NCBI RefSeq assembly: GCF_030068505.1
Contig: NZ_JAQOSO010000013.1
Coordinates: 1-64,000 of the forward strand
Direction of reading: 5' to 3'
DNA from: Roseofilum capinflatum BLCC-M114
GTDB taxonomy: Bacteria > Cyanobacteriota > Cyanobacteriia > Cyanobacteriales > Desertifilaceae
DNA: 64,000 nt
Shown here: one piece after another, positions 10,501-18,900 of the stretch
Numbering within the stretch: position 1 is the first letter of the stretch
How the letters are laid out: every line of letters starts with the position of its first letter
Made by a program: the position numbers and the translations under genes
The notes under the pieces: model-generated
Told to the model about the DNA's origin: nothing
Databases searched by the model: none
Seen by the model: only the letters and a program-made list of their open reading frames with translations

Positions 10501-10945
10501 AGCGGCGAAATTGATAGATAACTCCAGGAAGATTGATGGCCAGTTTTTGGATTTGGCGTTGATCTTTTGCTTCCTCAGTTGGGGCGGATTGAGGGGTCAG
10601 TTGAATCAGCCAGCGTTTTGCAGGTGGGGATAAGGGGATAATCTCGACATTAACTGACTGGACTGGAGAATGCTGGAGTGTCCAAGTATAGTGTTGGCGA
10701 TCGCGTTTGGGGAGAATTTCTTTTAGATTGACTTGGCTGAGATCCCAGGGAAAAAAGCTCTTGAGAGGTTTACCGACTAAATCCCTGACGGTAGCCTGAT
10801 GGAGTCGGGCATAGGCATAATTAAGAGAAATTAAGGTTGTGTCTTGGTCAATAATGCCCAGGGCCACTGAGGTTTGATTCCAGGCTACTGAGAGTAGGGA
10901 AGGCTGGGGGATCATGGTCAGGTCGATAAATTCAGATTCTGCCAT
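7505..10945 (-). CDS. multi-PAS/GAF sensor histidine kinase
   Basis: 1,146 residues from ATG 10945 (an in-frame TTG at 10966 is possible). From the N-terminus: about four PAS-type domains to residue 500, two of them followed by PAC-like WEGRWLHPQ / YLWFETTIGRLYDP segments; two GAF domains (about 515-680 and 690-860); a coiled coil; a HisKA domain with GLGQMVAGIAHEINNPVNF; and a complete HATPase domain (N box NQVFMNIISNGIDAL, G1 DNGQGMAEE, F box FDPFFTTKP, G2 GKGTGLGMSI). No transmembrane helix, so it is probably a soluble sensor. No response regulator is adjacent, so its partner is unknown. Confidence 0.9.
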   Translation of the reverse strand: MAESEFIDLTMIPQPSLLSVAWNQTSVALGIIDQDTTLISLNYAYARLHQATVRDLVGKPLKSFFPWDLSQVNLKEILPKRDRQHYTWTLQHSPVQSVNVEIIPLSPPAKRWLIQLTPQSAPTEEAKDQRQIQKLAINLPGVIYQFRRSAEGKASFPYISPSCFQVFGFDGAMIQQDADLILDRVHPEDQPHFQDTIQQSADQLAPWKWEGRWLHPQKGMCWLQGASQPTLESDGSIIWDGLLMDISDRKQIEAQLQESEARYRIMTEKTRDLIARYSPQGICLYASPACESLLGYTPQELLGTHVEDLFHPQDLQSLQKAGQRLLDPTDIRTLTYRMAHKQGHYLWFETTIGRLYDPQTQELQELITVSRDITERQDTQAGFEKQAEKITKILESISDSLLTVDRNNHITYINLQAQRLLFPEHKKVLGQPLWDLLPEVWQKILKPECNQAIVEQKAQHLETFNSSLSGWLEVGIYPYTEGLSISIRDISERKQAEAALLERSQLSTLAAEVGKTLGQGGDLPALLDRCTQILIDQLGAIGARIWTFDAQTQMLELQALSGPITLTDPLQARIPLGISVIGFIATRQQAYCTNQTANDVCIGAPAWISDHHIQAFAGYPLIVEERLLGVLAVLGRHPFSEELYQMLAWISDAIALAIDRSWARTELISRREGLLFGLASQIRKSLDLNTILDTAVHEIRNLLQIDRCHFLWCILPGKETQIDHPPILTITHEAQERDLPTLLGEYSIAEIDELIEKFQSLEIFRIDDTRINSEEHPYHQELLAQFGITSQLLVPLQTHTGQLGAILCSQCHKSRVWTESEVDLLRAACDQLAIAIDQSELYTQTRAAAFHAQAQAQQLEQTLKKLKQTQAQLVQTEKMSGLGQMVAGIAHEINNPVNFINGNLLHTSNYIEDLLGLLDLYQQHYPEPDEEIAEEAEEIDIDFLREDLPKMLESMQVGADRISQIVLSLRNFSRLDEAEMKRVEIDEGIDNTLLILQHRLKAKGSFGGIEIIKNYGELPKVECHASQLNQVFMNIISNGIDALENRDDPRQITITTEMGKLDDWKVPHVVIRIQDNGQGMAEEVKRRLFDPFFTTKPVGKGTGLGMSISYQIVVEKHGGFIDCFSEPGKGTEFVIKIPIKPLGNKE

Positions 10946-10990
10946 ACTTCTTGAGTTCGTCAGCAATTACAGCGCTGGGCGCTGATAATG

Positions 10991-11010
10991 GGTCATCGGT
11001 CATCGGTCAT
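10991..11010. repeat. heptamer tandem repeat GGTCATC
   Basis: Nearly three copies of the heptamer GGTCATC in the spacer between the sensor kinase and ureD. Heptameric short tandem repeats of this kind are typical of filamentous cyanobacterial intergenic DNA. Confidence 0.8.
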
Positions 11011-11033
11011 GATAGGATCGAGCCTAGCCAAGG

Positions 11034-11062
11034 GTTAGATCCCTATTTTTAGGATATCTAAC
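11034..11062 (+). promoter_or_regulatory. inverted repeat upstream of ureD
   Basis: GTTAGAT (11034-11040) and ATCTAAC (11056-11062) form a 7-bp inverted repeat with a 15-base spacer about 110 bases before ureD. It could be an operator. I looked for a GTA-N8-TAC NtcA box between 10966 and 11170 and found none. Confidence 0.25.
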
Positions 11063-11170
11063 TATTGGGGTCTAGTTGGGAAGTTTTGGAGATTTTTAAG
11101 GTAGATTCTCGACCTAAATGTTACTCGAAGATCCCTTTGATTGGTCTTGATCGCGGTTGGCAATAGGTAA

Positions 11171-12034
11171 ATGCTTGATTCTACACAATCAAGATTGAAT
11201 GTTCAGTCTACTCAATGGCAGGGGAAGTTGTCGGTTCAGTATCGGTTGTCCTCTGGCCGAACTTATCCCGTGGTTGAGGAGATGGTTGCGCCTCTGAAGC
11301 TACAACGTCCATTTTACCCTCTGGGATCGCAAAACTGCCAGAGTGTTCTTTTGCATACGGCGGGGGGGATGGTGGGGGGCGATCGCCTTTCTGTGTCTTT
11401 GCATCTGATGCCGGAAACGTCTGTATTCTGGACGACTCCTGCGGCGACTAAGGTGTATCGCTCTGGGGGAGAGATGGCTCAAACTCAGGTACGGATAAGG
11501 ATTGAGCCGGGGGCGAGGTTAACTTGGTTTCCTTTAGAGACGATTTTGTTTGATGGCGCTCGCTATCAACAAGAGGTCGAGGTGGAGTTGTCTCCTGGTG
11601 CGATTTGGTGTTGCTGGGAGTGGACAAGGTTGGGGCGCACTGCCCTAGGGGAGGGCTTCGATCGCGGACACTGGCGCTCTCGAACCCAGGTCACCCGGCA
11701 GGGAATGCCCCTCTGGATTGATTCCCAGGGGAGTTTGACCCAGGAGGGGGGTTTAGGAGCTGATTATGGTTTGGGAGGCTATCCGGTGGTGGGGTCGCTC
11801 TGTTGGTTGGGAGGGGCGATCGGGCGATCGCTCCTAGAAGACATCCGCGCTGTTTTTCCGGGTTCTGAAAAAAAGTTTTCCGTTGGCGTGACTCGACTGC
11901 CCGATGGCTTGCTCTGTCGCTATCGAGGAAATTCGACTGAAGAGGGAAAGTCTTTATTTATGGGGGTTTGGCGGATTTTGTGCCAAGCTCATGGAGAAGA
12001 GAATTGGTTGAGGCCTAGAGTTTGGCCAATGTAG
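11171..12034 (+). CDS. ureD: urease accessory protein UreD
   Basis: 287 residues. UreD (UreH) is the scaffold chaperone that binds the urease apoenzyme and, with UreF and UreG, delivers nickel. Family signatures are visible: [58 protein letters not shown], and [20 protein letters not shown]. It is first in a ureD-ureA-ureB cluster, with ureA beginning 82 bases downstream. ureC, ureE, ureF and ureG are not in the window. Confidence 0.93.
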   Translation: MLDSTQSRLNVQSTQWQGKLSVQYRLSSGRTYPVVEEMVAPLKLQRPFYPLGSQNCQSVLLHTAGGMVGGDRLSVSLHLMPETSVFWTTPAATKVYRSGGEMAQTQVRIRIEPGARLTWFPLETILFDGARYQQEVEVELSPGAIWCCWEWTRLGRTALGEGFDRGHWRSRTQVTRQGMPLWIDSQGSLTQEGGLGADYGLGGYPVVGSLCWLGGAIGRSLLEDIRAVFPGSEKKFSVGVTRLPDGLLCRYRGNSTEEGKSLFMGVWRILCQAHGEENWLRPRVWPM

Positions 12035-12116
12035 CATGTCTATCTTATTTTGCCATTTTGGGATAAAATTGTCAATAAATGCTATAAAAAAAGGTAGGTT
12101 AACTGGCTTAGGGATT

Positions 12117-12422
12117 ATGCAACTCACCCCCCAAGAAAAAGATAAGTTATTGATTTTTACGGCTGCGATGTTGGCAGAAAGACGGAAAGAAAAAGGGCTG
12201 AAGCTGAATTATCCGGAAGCGGTGGCCTATATTTCATCAGCCATTCTGGAAGGAGCTAGGGAAGGAAAAACGGTGGCAGAATTGATGCAATTGGGGACAA
12301 CCCTGTTAAGCCAAGAAGAGGTGATGGATGGCATTGGTGAATTGTTAGCGGAAGTGCAAGTGGAAGCGACGTTTCCCGATGGCACAAAATTAGTCACGGT
12401 TCATAATCCCATTCGTTCGTGA
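12117..12422 (+). CDS. ureA: urease subunit gamma
   Basis: 101 residues from ATG 12117; the longer open frame from 12036 is not supported, because the family begins [14 protein letters not shown]. UreA is one of the three structural subunits of the nickel enzyme that hydrolyses urea to ammonia and carbamate. The length and the motifs [23 protein letters not shown] and [18 protein letters not shown] are canonical. ureB starts 11 bases after the stop. Confidence 0.97.
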   Translation: MQLTPQEKDKLLIFTAAMLAERRKEKGLKLNYPEAVAYISSAILEGAREGKTVAELMQLGTTLLSQEEVMDGIGELLAEVQVEATFPDGTKLVTVHNPIRS

Positions 12423-12433
12423 GGTAAGGTCTT

Positions 12434-12742
12434 ATGATTCCTGGAGAACTGTTGGTTGAGCCTGGAGAAATTGAACTGAATGGCGATCGCCCCACGGTGA
12501 CCCTTTTCGTAGCCAATTTGGGTGATCGACCGATTCAAGTCGGCTCCCATTTCCACTTTTATGAAGTCAATTCGGCTCTGAGCTTTGAGCGCGATCGGGC
12601 CCTAGGAATGCGCCTGGATATTCCCGCCGGAACCGCCGTCCGGTTCGAGCCAGGGGATGAACGAGAAGTCACCCTTGTCCCCTTTGTCGGCAGTCGCCAA
12701 GTCTACGGCTTCCAAGCTCAGATTAACGGCCCTTTAGACTAG
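12434..12742 (+). CDS. ureB: urease subunit beta
   Basis: 102 residues, a normal length for UreB. Signatures include the N-terminal MIPGELL, the block [34 protein letters not shown], and [13 protein letters not shown]. It is the last urease gene in this cluster: the expected catalytic subunit gene ureC does not follow, and an unrelated DUF4079 gene comes next after an 80-base spacer with a small palindromic repeat (GCGAGCAAGATGCTCGC). Confidence 0.97.
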   Translation: MIPGELLVEPGEIELNGDRPTVTLFVANLGDRPIQVGSHFHFYEVNSALSFERDRALGMRLDIPAGTAVRFEPGDEREVTLVPFVGSRQVYGFQAQINGPLD

Positions 12743-12822
12743 ATATAGCCAGCGAGCAAGATGCTCGCACCCCCATTTTGTGATAAGTTAAGTTTTGTAA
12801 ACTACTTCTCACGGAGACACCC

Positions 12823-13293
12823 ATGGAAATTCCAGAATCCATTAAACTATGGAGTCAGTTCTTCCATCCCTTTTTAATGTGGGTTTTATTAGCCCTGATC
12901 CTCTATAGCATGTATCTCGGTTTCAAGATTCGCGAAACCCGCAGCGCTACCGGTGACGCAAAAAAAGAATTAATCAAAGGAAAATTTAACGCCAGACACC
13001 ATCAACTCAGTTCCATTATTCTCGCCCTCATGGTAATGGGAACCCTAGGCGGAATGGCGGTTACTTACATTAATAATGGTAAGCTCTTTGTCGGGCCCCA
13101 TTTAATCGTCGGTTTAACCATGACTGGGGTAATTTCGATTTCGGCTGCCCTTACCCCTTGGATGCAAAAAGGCAATGATTTGGCTCGCTATAGCCACATT
13201 ACCCTGAATACGATTTTAGTCGGTTTGTTTGCTTGGCAAGCCTTTACCGGTCTAGAAATTGTTAACCGGATTTTAGAGAAAATGTTCTCTTAA
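12823..13293 (+). CDS. DUF4079 integral membrane protein
   Basis: 156 residues with about four membrane helices (around 14-33, 62-82, 91-112 and 124-145) and His residues at helix ends (FFHPFLMW, NARHHQLSS, GPHLIVG, YSHITLN) that resemble cytochrome-b561-like haem-binding positions. DUF4079 proteins are common in cyanobacteria and chloroplasts with no settled function. RBS ACGGAGA lies before ATG. The haem suggestion is inference from the His pattern. Confidence 0.8.
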   Translation: MEIPESIKLWSQFFHPFLMWVLLALILYSMYLGFKIRETRSATGDAKKELIKGKFNARHHQLSSIILALMVMGTLGGMAVTYINNGKLFVGPHLIVGLTMTGVISISAALTPWMQKGNDLARYSHITLNTILVGLFAWQAFTGLEIVNRILEKMFS

Positions 13294-13309
13294 AAACCCC
13301 TATAGGTAA

Positions 13310-13329
13310 GGTGGGCAGCACTGCCCACC
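13310..13329. terminator. perfect inverted repeat between convergent genes
   Basis: GGTGGGCAG (13310-13318) pairs with CTGCCCACC (13321-13329). It sits between the convergent DUF4079 and DUF1997 genes, so it may terminate both. The same GGTGGGCAG/CTGCCCACC arms recur at 45892-45948, so it is also a member of an interspersed palindrome family. Confidence 0.55.
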
Positions 13330-13348
13330 CTACTGGTCACTTTGCCTA

Positions 13349-14026
13349 TTACCCATTTTTCGGTTGACGGGGAAAACGGCGATCGTAGGTGTGGTGAAAA
13401 TCCTTGAGAATTTTATGATTGAGACAATTGGAAACTTGACGGACAATTTGGGCTAAGAGGCGATCGCCCGTTTTTTGAATCAAGCCTTGGGGCAGAGCAT
13501 GAATAAATTGGGGGAAGTGAACCTTAACTTTTAAGTCTAATGTCCATTGGGCATAGGTCATCGCTCCCTCTTCGCCTACCCGATCCAATGCTTCCACCAA
13601 CTCCATAGAAGAGCGAAAATCTACCTCATATCCCAGATCCATGCCATCATCTGGGATAGGAATAGACTCAATGGTATACACCCCTTGCAGTTGGGGTTTC
13701 ATTTCTAAGCCCACTTTCGGCTCCACATCATAGCCAAATGCACCGAATTGACCAATAATTAACGCATAGCCATTCTTCGCAATTTGCCGGACTTTCATGG
13801 GAGAAGCACAACGGCAAAACCATCCCTGATGATCGTCGAGATAGTCCGCAACCATTTGGGGATGAGCGTTAAATAATAGTTTTCCTTGAGCTAAGGTAGA
13901 AAATTGGAACGGTTCCTTAAGGCTCTCTTCCTGTCCCGCATTTTCCAAGGAAGTATACTCTGGAACTGCGCCCAAAACTACATCCGATGAATTTTGGTAG
14001 GTTTCTAAACTCGATTGAAGCTTCAT
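13349..14026 (-). CDS. DUF1997 (SRPBCC-like) protein
   Basis: 225 residues, no signal peptide or membrane helix. The central part (about 45-215) matches the cyanobacterial/plant DUF1997 family as I recognise it: QMVADYLDDHQGWFCRCASPMKV, then GYALIIGQFGAFGYDVEPKVGLEM, then FPQFIHALPQGLIQKTGDRLLAQIVRQVSNCLNHKILKDFH. The fold is thought to be SRPBCC-like, binding a hydrophobic ligand. Specific function is unknown. Confidence 0.8.
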   Translation of the reverse strand: MKLQSSLETYQNSSDVVLGAVPEYTSLENAGQEESLKEPFQFSTLAQGKLLFNAHPQMVADYLDDHQGWFCRCASPMKVRQIAKNGYALIIGQFGAFGYDVEPKVGLEMKPQLQGVYTIESIPIPDDGMDLGYEVDFRSSMELVEALDRVGEEGAMTYAQWTLDLKVKVHFPQFIHALPQGLIQKTGDRLLAQIVRQVSNCLNHKILKDFHHTYDRRFPRQPKNG

Positions 14027-14163
14027 GATTCTGAACTATCCCCATAATTGGACAATTGGCTGCTGGGATAGGAATTATCACCAGCAGATTTACTCAATCC
14101 TACAAATGATTTGATCTCCGATTTCTAGCTCAATTGGGTGAATCAAGTTGATCTATGTTTTAG

Positions 14164-14220
14164 TGTACAAATCTACCTTTATTTTCCTATAATCCAGATC
14201 ACACCCTGGCAGAGATCTGG
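14164..14220 (+). promoter_or_regulatory. putative promoter and inverted repeat before the SDR gene
   Basis: A -35-like TGTACA (14164-14169) and a consensus -10 TATAAT (14188-14193) are separated by 18 bases. Immediately downstream CCAGATC (14194-14200) and GATCTGG (14214-14220) form a 7-bp inverted repeat, placed where a repressor or leader hairpin would act. The predicted leader of the SDR gene would be about 110 bases. Confidence 0.45.
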
Positions 14221-14308
14221 ATCGACTGAGGTCTGAAAACCCTTATAAAACCAAGGTCTAGCCTGTAATGTTAATATTTGTAGAGAAATCTTAAAAACCT
14301 GGAAAACG

Positions 14309-14965
14309 ATGAAAGCATTTGTAGCTGGAGCAACTGGAGAGACCGGAAAACGGATTGTTCACGAGCTAGTTAAGCGCGAGATTCCGACGATCGCCTTGGT
14401 GCGCGATGTGCAAGCAGCTCGCTCCATTCTCCCCGATGAAGTAGAGTTGGTGACTGGGGATTTGCTCAATCGAGACAGTCTCAAACAAGCATTAGGCGAT
14501 AGCACCGTCGTGTTAAGCGCTCTCGGTGCAAGACCGAGTTTAGACCCCACGGGCCCCTATCAGGTAGACTATGAAGGGATTAAAAACCTGGTAGAAGTGT
14601 GCAAAGACAAGCAAATTGAACAGTTAGTGGTGGTGTCTTCCCTCTGTGTGTCCCAGTTTTTCCATCCTCTGAACTTGTTTTGGTTAGTCTTATGGTGGAA
14701 AAAACAGGGTGAAGAGTATCTGATGAAAAGTGGCTTACCCTACACCATTGTCCGTCCTGGGGGATTAAAAAACGAAGACAATACCCAGGCGATCGTCATG
14801 TCCAAGGCTGATACCCTATTTGAAGGCACTATTCCTCGTCAGAAAGTGGCTCAAGTCTGTGTAGAAGCCCTATTCTGTCCAGAGTCTCGGAATAAAATCG
14901 TGGAAATTGTCACCCAGGAACAAGCCGCAGAAAAAAGCTTTTCTGAACTGTTTGCCGCAGTTTGA
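14309..14965 (+). CDS. atypical SDR family NAD(P)-binding protein
   Basis: 218 residues with an N-terminal Rossmann motif GATGETGKRI, the atypical-SDR glycine signature GATGxTG. The usual catalytic YxxxK is not clearly present; residues around VVSSLCVSQFFHP replace it. C-terminal VRPGGLKNED and KVAQVCVEAL resemble the plant/cyanobacterial NAD(P)H-binding (SDR_a5) proteins such as the Ycf39/Tic62 relatives. It could be a redox enzyme or a non-catalytic NADP sensor. Confidence 0.8.
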   Translation: MKAFVAGATGETGKRIVHELVKREIPTIALVRDVQAARSILPDEVELVTGDLLNRDSLKQALGDSTVVLSALGARPSLDPTGPYQVDYEGIKNLVEVCKDKQIEQLVVVSSLCVSQFFHPLNLFWLVLWWKKQGEEYLMKSGLPYTIVRPGGLKNEDNTQAIVMSKADTLFEGTIPRQKVAQVCVEALFCPESRNKIVEIVTQEQAAEKSFSELFAAV

Positions 14966-15036
14966 TGGGTATGAAGGTTGGTTGTAAGGGGGCCGAGGCG
15001 ATCGTATAATCGAAATCGGAAGTAATTTAGATTACG

Positions 15037-18006
15037 ATGGTTAATCGGTTCCAGGAAAACAATGAGAGTCTCCCCAGGGTAGATTATAGAGACATCCTCG
15101 ATCGCATTGTACAGGCGATCGCCAATCAGCCCGGTTTATTTCGAGTTTCCGATGATTCTAGACGTTTGCTGGTTAATCTGGAGGCGATCGCTCATCAGAT
15201 AGCCCAGCAAAACCTCACCGATCCGATCCTCGGTTCAGATCGGGGGGTTCGTGCTGCTACTGTCAATTTTAGCCCCTCCTGCGCTACCCAATTTCCCGAT
15301 CAAATTCGAGCCATTAGACAAGCACTCCTAGAGCAACTGCAATTGAGCTTAAGGGCAAAAAACTTAGAAACCAGCGCCTTTTTGTCCAGTTTACTTCAGG
15401 ATTTCTCCACCTTTCAGAATTCAGCGCCCCGTTTAGATTTAAGTTATCCCTTTACCGCTTATACGGGCTTACAAAAAGAACGGTTACAGATTCAATCCCC
15501 TGGCTCAATTAAATTTCATAAGTTAACCATCACCGTCGATGGTGCGGATCGGTTTGACCAGCATTTACCCGAAGAATTGAGGCGTTATCTCTCTGAACAG
15601 CTTCATCCTGAAACCGATGAACAGCAAGGCGAGCTAGAAGATGTTCTCACCGATCTCATCAGAGAAGAAAATTCCGATCTGGATCGGCTAAAGCGGCTCA
15701 TGGATACGGAAGTTTTGGGACAACTGAAAAAAGCAGCAAAAATTCAGTATTTAGAATATTTAGAGCAAAATATTAATGCTTCCAAACATCCAGAGGTCGT
15801 TTATCTCAGGGATTTGATTCGTCGTCTGAAAGCCTTGAATGATTATATTGCCGATCCCAATAAAGCGGACGCAGAATATGCATTTTCTTATCAAGGAAAA
15901 CCTGTCAATTTTCGCCCACTCTTCTCTCGTGCAGAAGCCTTAGATATTTTACCTGTTATTCCCATCATTGAAGGCTACTTAGGCGAAACGACAGATCCCC
16001 TCCATCACAGAAGACAATTTATTTTTGGACTGAAACTAAAATTCAATGGCCCAGTGCAAAATCAGGGCGGCGAAAATGCTTTTGATTATTACTGTAGTTT
16101 GCTCGATCTAGACCGAGAAGAAAATCAGGCTGTAGCTCGGAGTCAATATGGTCTAGAAAAGATTTTCAAAGTCGCATTTTTATATTTCTTCATTTTTGCC
16201 TCCGATTGCGATCCAGAGGCAGAAGAATATAATTATACTGATGAGTTAAACTACGATCCAGTCAGTCGTTTTGAAGCGAAAATTTTAGGGACACTGCAAG
16301 GAGATAACGATGAGGCAAAAGTCAGTCTGTTACGAGGAATTCGCCGAGGATTAGAGCAATTTAAGACTAAGAAAAAAATCAAGTGCTTGGTCGAATTAGT
16401 CAAAGAGACCTTAAAACAGAGAAGGGTTTTACCGGCTGATGAACAGTGTATTCATGTGGGGGTGAGGAAGACGTTATTAGAAACAGATGTCGATCAGATT
16501 TTGCAGCGCTCGACTGTGTTTAAGGAAGTTTTAAGAGGCAACCCAAAACAGTGTCTTCAGTATTTAGCTCTGGGAGAAGCAGCAGTCAATCCGGATATTT
16601 TCTGCCAATTACCGGTTACCATAAAGATAGAAGATATTCGCTATGCCGAAACGAGCGATTCTCAATCTTTTTCTATGAGCTATAATCTGGAGCGTCTCCA
16701 GAGTTTTCCGGTGCTGCTCATGCCTAGGAAATGTCGTGCTTCTCAAGAATATAGCACGTTAAAAAATCGGAAGCTTGTCTTATTCGAGGTGGATACACAA
16801 GCGAATCAAAACTTAGATCATCAACCAGCTTTTTTGTATCGCTTTACCTTTACGCTGCTCTTCTACATTGTCGTTCAACAGTTAGCCAGTTATCTCCCCA
16901 ATCGGGAAAACCTATTTATTCCTATTGTCCGCTTTCATTTAACCAATAAAAACAATTCATCCCCCCTGGAAGAATTCATGCTGAATTTGTCGGTTACTGT
17001 CTCCCATTTGCTGAATGAAGAGAAAATACTGGCTAACTTCCAAGGCTTTGATATTAAAACAAACAATATTCATAAAACCAGAAATGGTCTCAGTTCTCTC
17101 TATTCTCGACTGCCTAAAGTTTTCTCCTTTGATAACCGAGAGGAAACGCCTCAATTAGAAAAGTTAGCTATTATTGTGGTCTCCAGTCGCGAAACTGATG
17201 CCCATTATCAAACGGATAAGGAGCAGCATTTATCTAATTTAATGGGAGAAGTAGTGAGCGTTACTCGTCGGCAAGATGCTCGAATAGAGATTAATTGTTT
17301 AAGTACCTTTGCTGATTCTTATTCACGCTCAGAACTGTTTAAGAATCCCTTAGTTCTCCGAGATAAAATAACAGAACTCTATCAGCAAGGATATCGGCAT
17401 TTTGTTTATATTGCCAAAGCGCCCTATACCAGCAGCTTAAATATGACGGTTGAAGAGGATCGCCTGTTTTTTATGTCGCGATCGCTGATTCGTTGTCTAC
17501 GAGATAATAACCCGGATATTCTTATTTATCCGATGTTTTTTGATAAATATTATGTGCGCTCTTCTATGAATCTAAAACCCAAATCTTTGTATGTCCAAGA
17601 TATCCGCGAGTTAACCCAGTTGGTGAACGATCCGAGTCAGCAAGCTGTGGTGTTTTTTAATTTGTTTAATGGGCTGAAAGTAGGGAAAGATGACGAGCGC
17701 TTTTATAATGGAGTCATTTCCTATGCTACCCTGTTAAATACCTATAATGGAATTTTGGATAATGAAGTGATTTATCAAGGATTGCTCCATGAAGGGGAGT
17801 TAAAACATGATATTTTACAGTATTTGACCCTGTTTCATTTTTCTCGTTATGAAGCAACACGAAATATTAGTTTAAAGCTCGATCCCTATCAAAATATTAT
17901 TGGGGATTATTCGGTGGGTAAGTTGTCTTTGTTTAAGCATATGAATGGGAAGTCAGAGTTTAATTCTTTGGCGTTTCTGACCGAAGTGAAAAAGGCTTTG
18001 ATTTGA
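15037..18006 (+). CDS. large protein of unknown family (989 aa)
   Basis: I do not recognise this protein. The first ~150 residues are helical (RVDYRDILDRIVQAIANQPG). Residues about 150-180 look like a beta segment (HKLTITVDGADRFD). Residues 180-480 are charged and mostly helical. Residues about 700-960 look like an alternating alpha/beta fold, with strands LAIIVVSSRETDAHY, HFVYIAKAPY, LIYPMFFDKYYV and QAVVFFNLFNGL. No Walker motif, zinc cluster or membrane helix is obvious. Base usage is AT-richer and the protein more Lys/Asn-rich than its neighbours, which could reflect transfer. It is a single gene, followed by repeat DNA and a toxin-antitoxin pair. Confidence 0.75.
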   Translation: MVNRFQENNESLPRVDYRDILDRIVQAIANQPGLFRVSDDSRRLLVNLEAIAHQIAQQNLTDPILGSDRGVRAATVNFSPSCATQFPDQIRAIRQALLEQLQLSLRAKNLETSAFLSSLLQDFSTFQNSAPRLDLSYPFTAYTGLQKERLQIQSPGSIKFHKLTITVDGADRFDQHLPEELRRYLSEQLHPETDEQQGELEDVLTDLIREENSDLDRLKRLMDTEVLGQLKKAAKIQYLEYLEQNINASKHPEVVYLRDLIRRLKALNDYIADPNKADAEYAFSYQGKPVNFRPLFSRAEALDILPVIPIIEGYLGETTDPLHHRRQFIFGLKLKFNGPVQNQGGENAFDYYCSLLDLDREENQAVARSQYGLEKIFKVAFLYFFIFASDCDPEAEEYNYTDELNYDPVSRFEAKILGTLQGDNDEAKVSLLRGIRRGLEQFKTKKKIKCLVELVKETLKQRRVLPADEQCIHVGVRKTLLETDVDQILQRSTVFKEVLRGNPKQCLQYLALGEAAVNPDIFCQLPVTIKIEDIRYAETSDSQSFSMSYNLERLQSFPVLLMPRKCRASQEYSTLKNRKLVLFEVDTQANQNLDHQPAFLYRFTFTLLFYIVVQQLASYLPNRENLFIPIVRFHLTNKNNSSPLEEFMLNLSVTVSHLLNEEKILANFQGFDIKTNNIHKTRNGLSSLYSRLPKVFSFDNREETPQLEKLAIIVVSSRETDAHYQTDKEQHLSNLMGEVVSVTRRQDARIEINCLSTFADSYSRSELFKNPLVLRDKITELYQQGYRHFVYIAKAPYTSSLNMTVEEDRLFFMSRSLIRCLRDNNPDILIYPMFFDKYYVRSSMNLKPKSLYVQDIRELTQLVNDPSQQAVVFFNLFNGLKVGKDDERFYNGVISYATLLNTYNGILDNEVIYQGLLHEGELKHDILQYLTLFHFSRYEATRNISLKLDPYQNIIGDYSVGKLSLFKHMNGKSEFNSLAFLTEVKKALI

Positions 18007-18010
18007 TAAA

Positions 18011-18210
18011 GGGTTGCCCTCATCCCCTAGCCCCTTCTCCCGTGGGCGCTGCCCTGCTTGCCCTGAGCGAAGTCGAAGGGAGCGAAGTCGAAGGGAGCGA
18101 AGTCGAAGGGAGCGAAGTCGAAGGGAGAAGGGGAGCAGAAGTCCCTCTCCCGTGGGAGAGGGATTAGGGAGAGGGCATTTCCTGTTGCACAACTCATTTA
18201 GACTAGCTAT
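18011..18210. repeat. interspersed repeat with four 15-bp tandem units
   Basis: The element carries four exact copies of AGCGAAGTCGAAGGG (18066-18125), flanked by arms CCCCTTCTCCCGTGGG and CCCTCTCCCGTGGGAGAGGG. An inverted relative with three 15-bp units lies at 61955..62131, sharing the ends (GTTG-CAACTCATTTAG and CTCATCCCC). It starts right after the stop of the 989-residue gene and contains no believable gene. Confidence 0.85.
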
Positions 18211-18278
18211 AGCTTATGGGGCGATCGCTCTCTGAGCTATAATCACCCTAAGTTTGCACCATTTTTTGGGTACTCTCA

Positions 18279-18521
18279 ATGAAATTAGACCGTATTACCA
18301 GCAATCCCAAACGGATGAATGGTCAACCCTGTATTCGCAATCTTCGCCTTACCGTTCGTCGAGTCATTGAACTACTAGCAACTTATCCAGATCGGGAAGA
18401 ACTCTATCGAGAGTTTCCCCAACTAGAGGAAGAAGATATCCGACAAGCTCTCATTTTTGCCTCTTCTTACCTTGATGATCGCATCATTGAACTTCCCAAC
18501 TCTTATGAAACTGTTGCTTGA
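18279..18521 (+). CDS. DUF433 family antitoxin
   Basis: 80 residues. It matches the DUF433 family, small helix-turn-helix proteins that serve as antitoxins to PIN-like toxins: DRITSNPKRMNGQPCIRN at the N-terminus and then a helical ELLATYPDREELYREFPQLEEEDIRQAL. Its 3' end overlaps the toxin gene by 17 bases in another frame, indicating translational coupling. Confidence 0.85.
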   Translation: MKLDRITSNPKRMNGQPCIRNLRLTVRRVIELLATYPDREELYREFPQLEEEDIRQALIFASSYLDDRIIELPNSYETVA

Positions 18522-18879
18522 TCAAGGATTGCCACTCTTAACAGCAGCATTATTACGTGAGGCAAGTATTGAGGCGATCCATATTAGTGAAATGGGAATG
18601 TGTGAAGCTGAAGATGCTGAAATTATCCAAAAAGCTAAAGAAGAGGGATATATAGTGGCTACTCTTGATGCAGATTTCCACAGTTTACTCGCGCTTGATG
18701 AAGCCACCTCTCCCTCAGTGATTCGTATTCGGATGGAAAGATTACGTGCTAAAGCAATGAGCGATTTATTGCTTATGGTAATTGCAGAATGTGAGCAAGA
18801 GTTGACAGAAGGAGCAGCAGTTACAGTTGAGCCAAACCGTATTCGTATTCGTCGATTACCCTTGGTATCTGATCTCTAA
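18505..18879 (+). CDS. DUF5615 PIN-like toxin
   Basis: 124 residues from ATG 18505, inside the 3' end of the DUF433 gene. MKLLLDQGLPLLTAALL carries the first PIN-like Asp; the central VATLDADFHSLLAL carries the second acidic group. This is the DUF5615/Mut7-C-like nuclease class commonly paired with DUF433. Presumed role: RNase toxin restrained by the upstream antitoxin. A longer frame starts at 18457 but would overlap the antitoxin more and lacks the family N-terminus. Confidence 0.85.
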   Translation: MKLLLDQGLPLLTAALLREASIEAIHISEMGMCEAEDAEIIQKAKEEGYIVATLDADFHSLLALDEATSPSVIRIRMERLRAKAMSDLLLMVIAECEQELTEGAAVTVEPNRIRIRRLPLVSDL

Positions 18880-18900
18880 TTTCATGCTGCCTCATCTATG

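Noticed and set aside
10966-11170. NtcA box before the urease genes
   Set aside because: Searched for GTA-N8-TAC; the GTA and TAC triplets present have wrong spacing (12 or 18).
12036-12116. N-terminal extension of the ureA reading frame
   Set aside because: UreA proteins start at [10 protein letters not shown]; the extra 27 codons are not conserved and no Shine-Dalgarno sequence precedes 12036.
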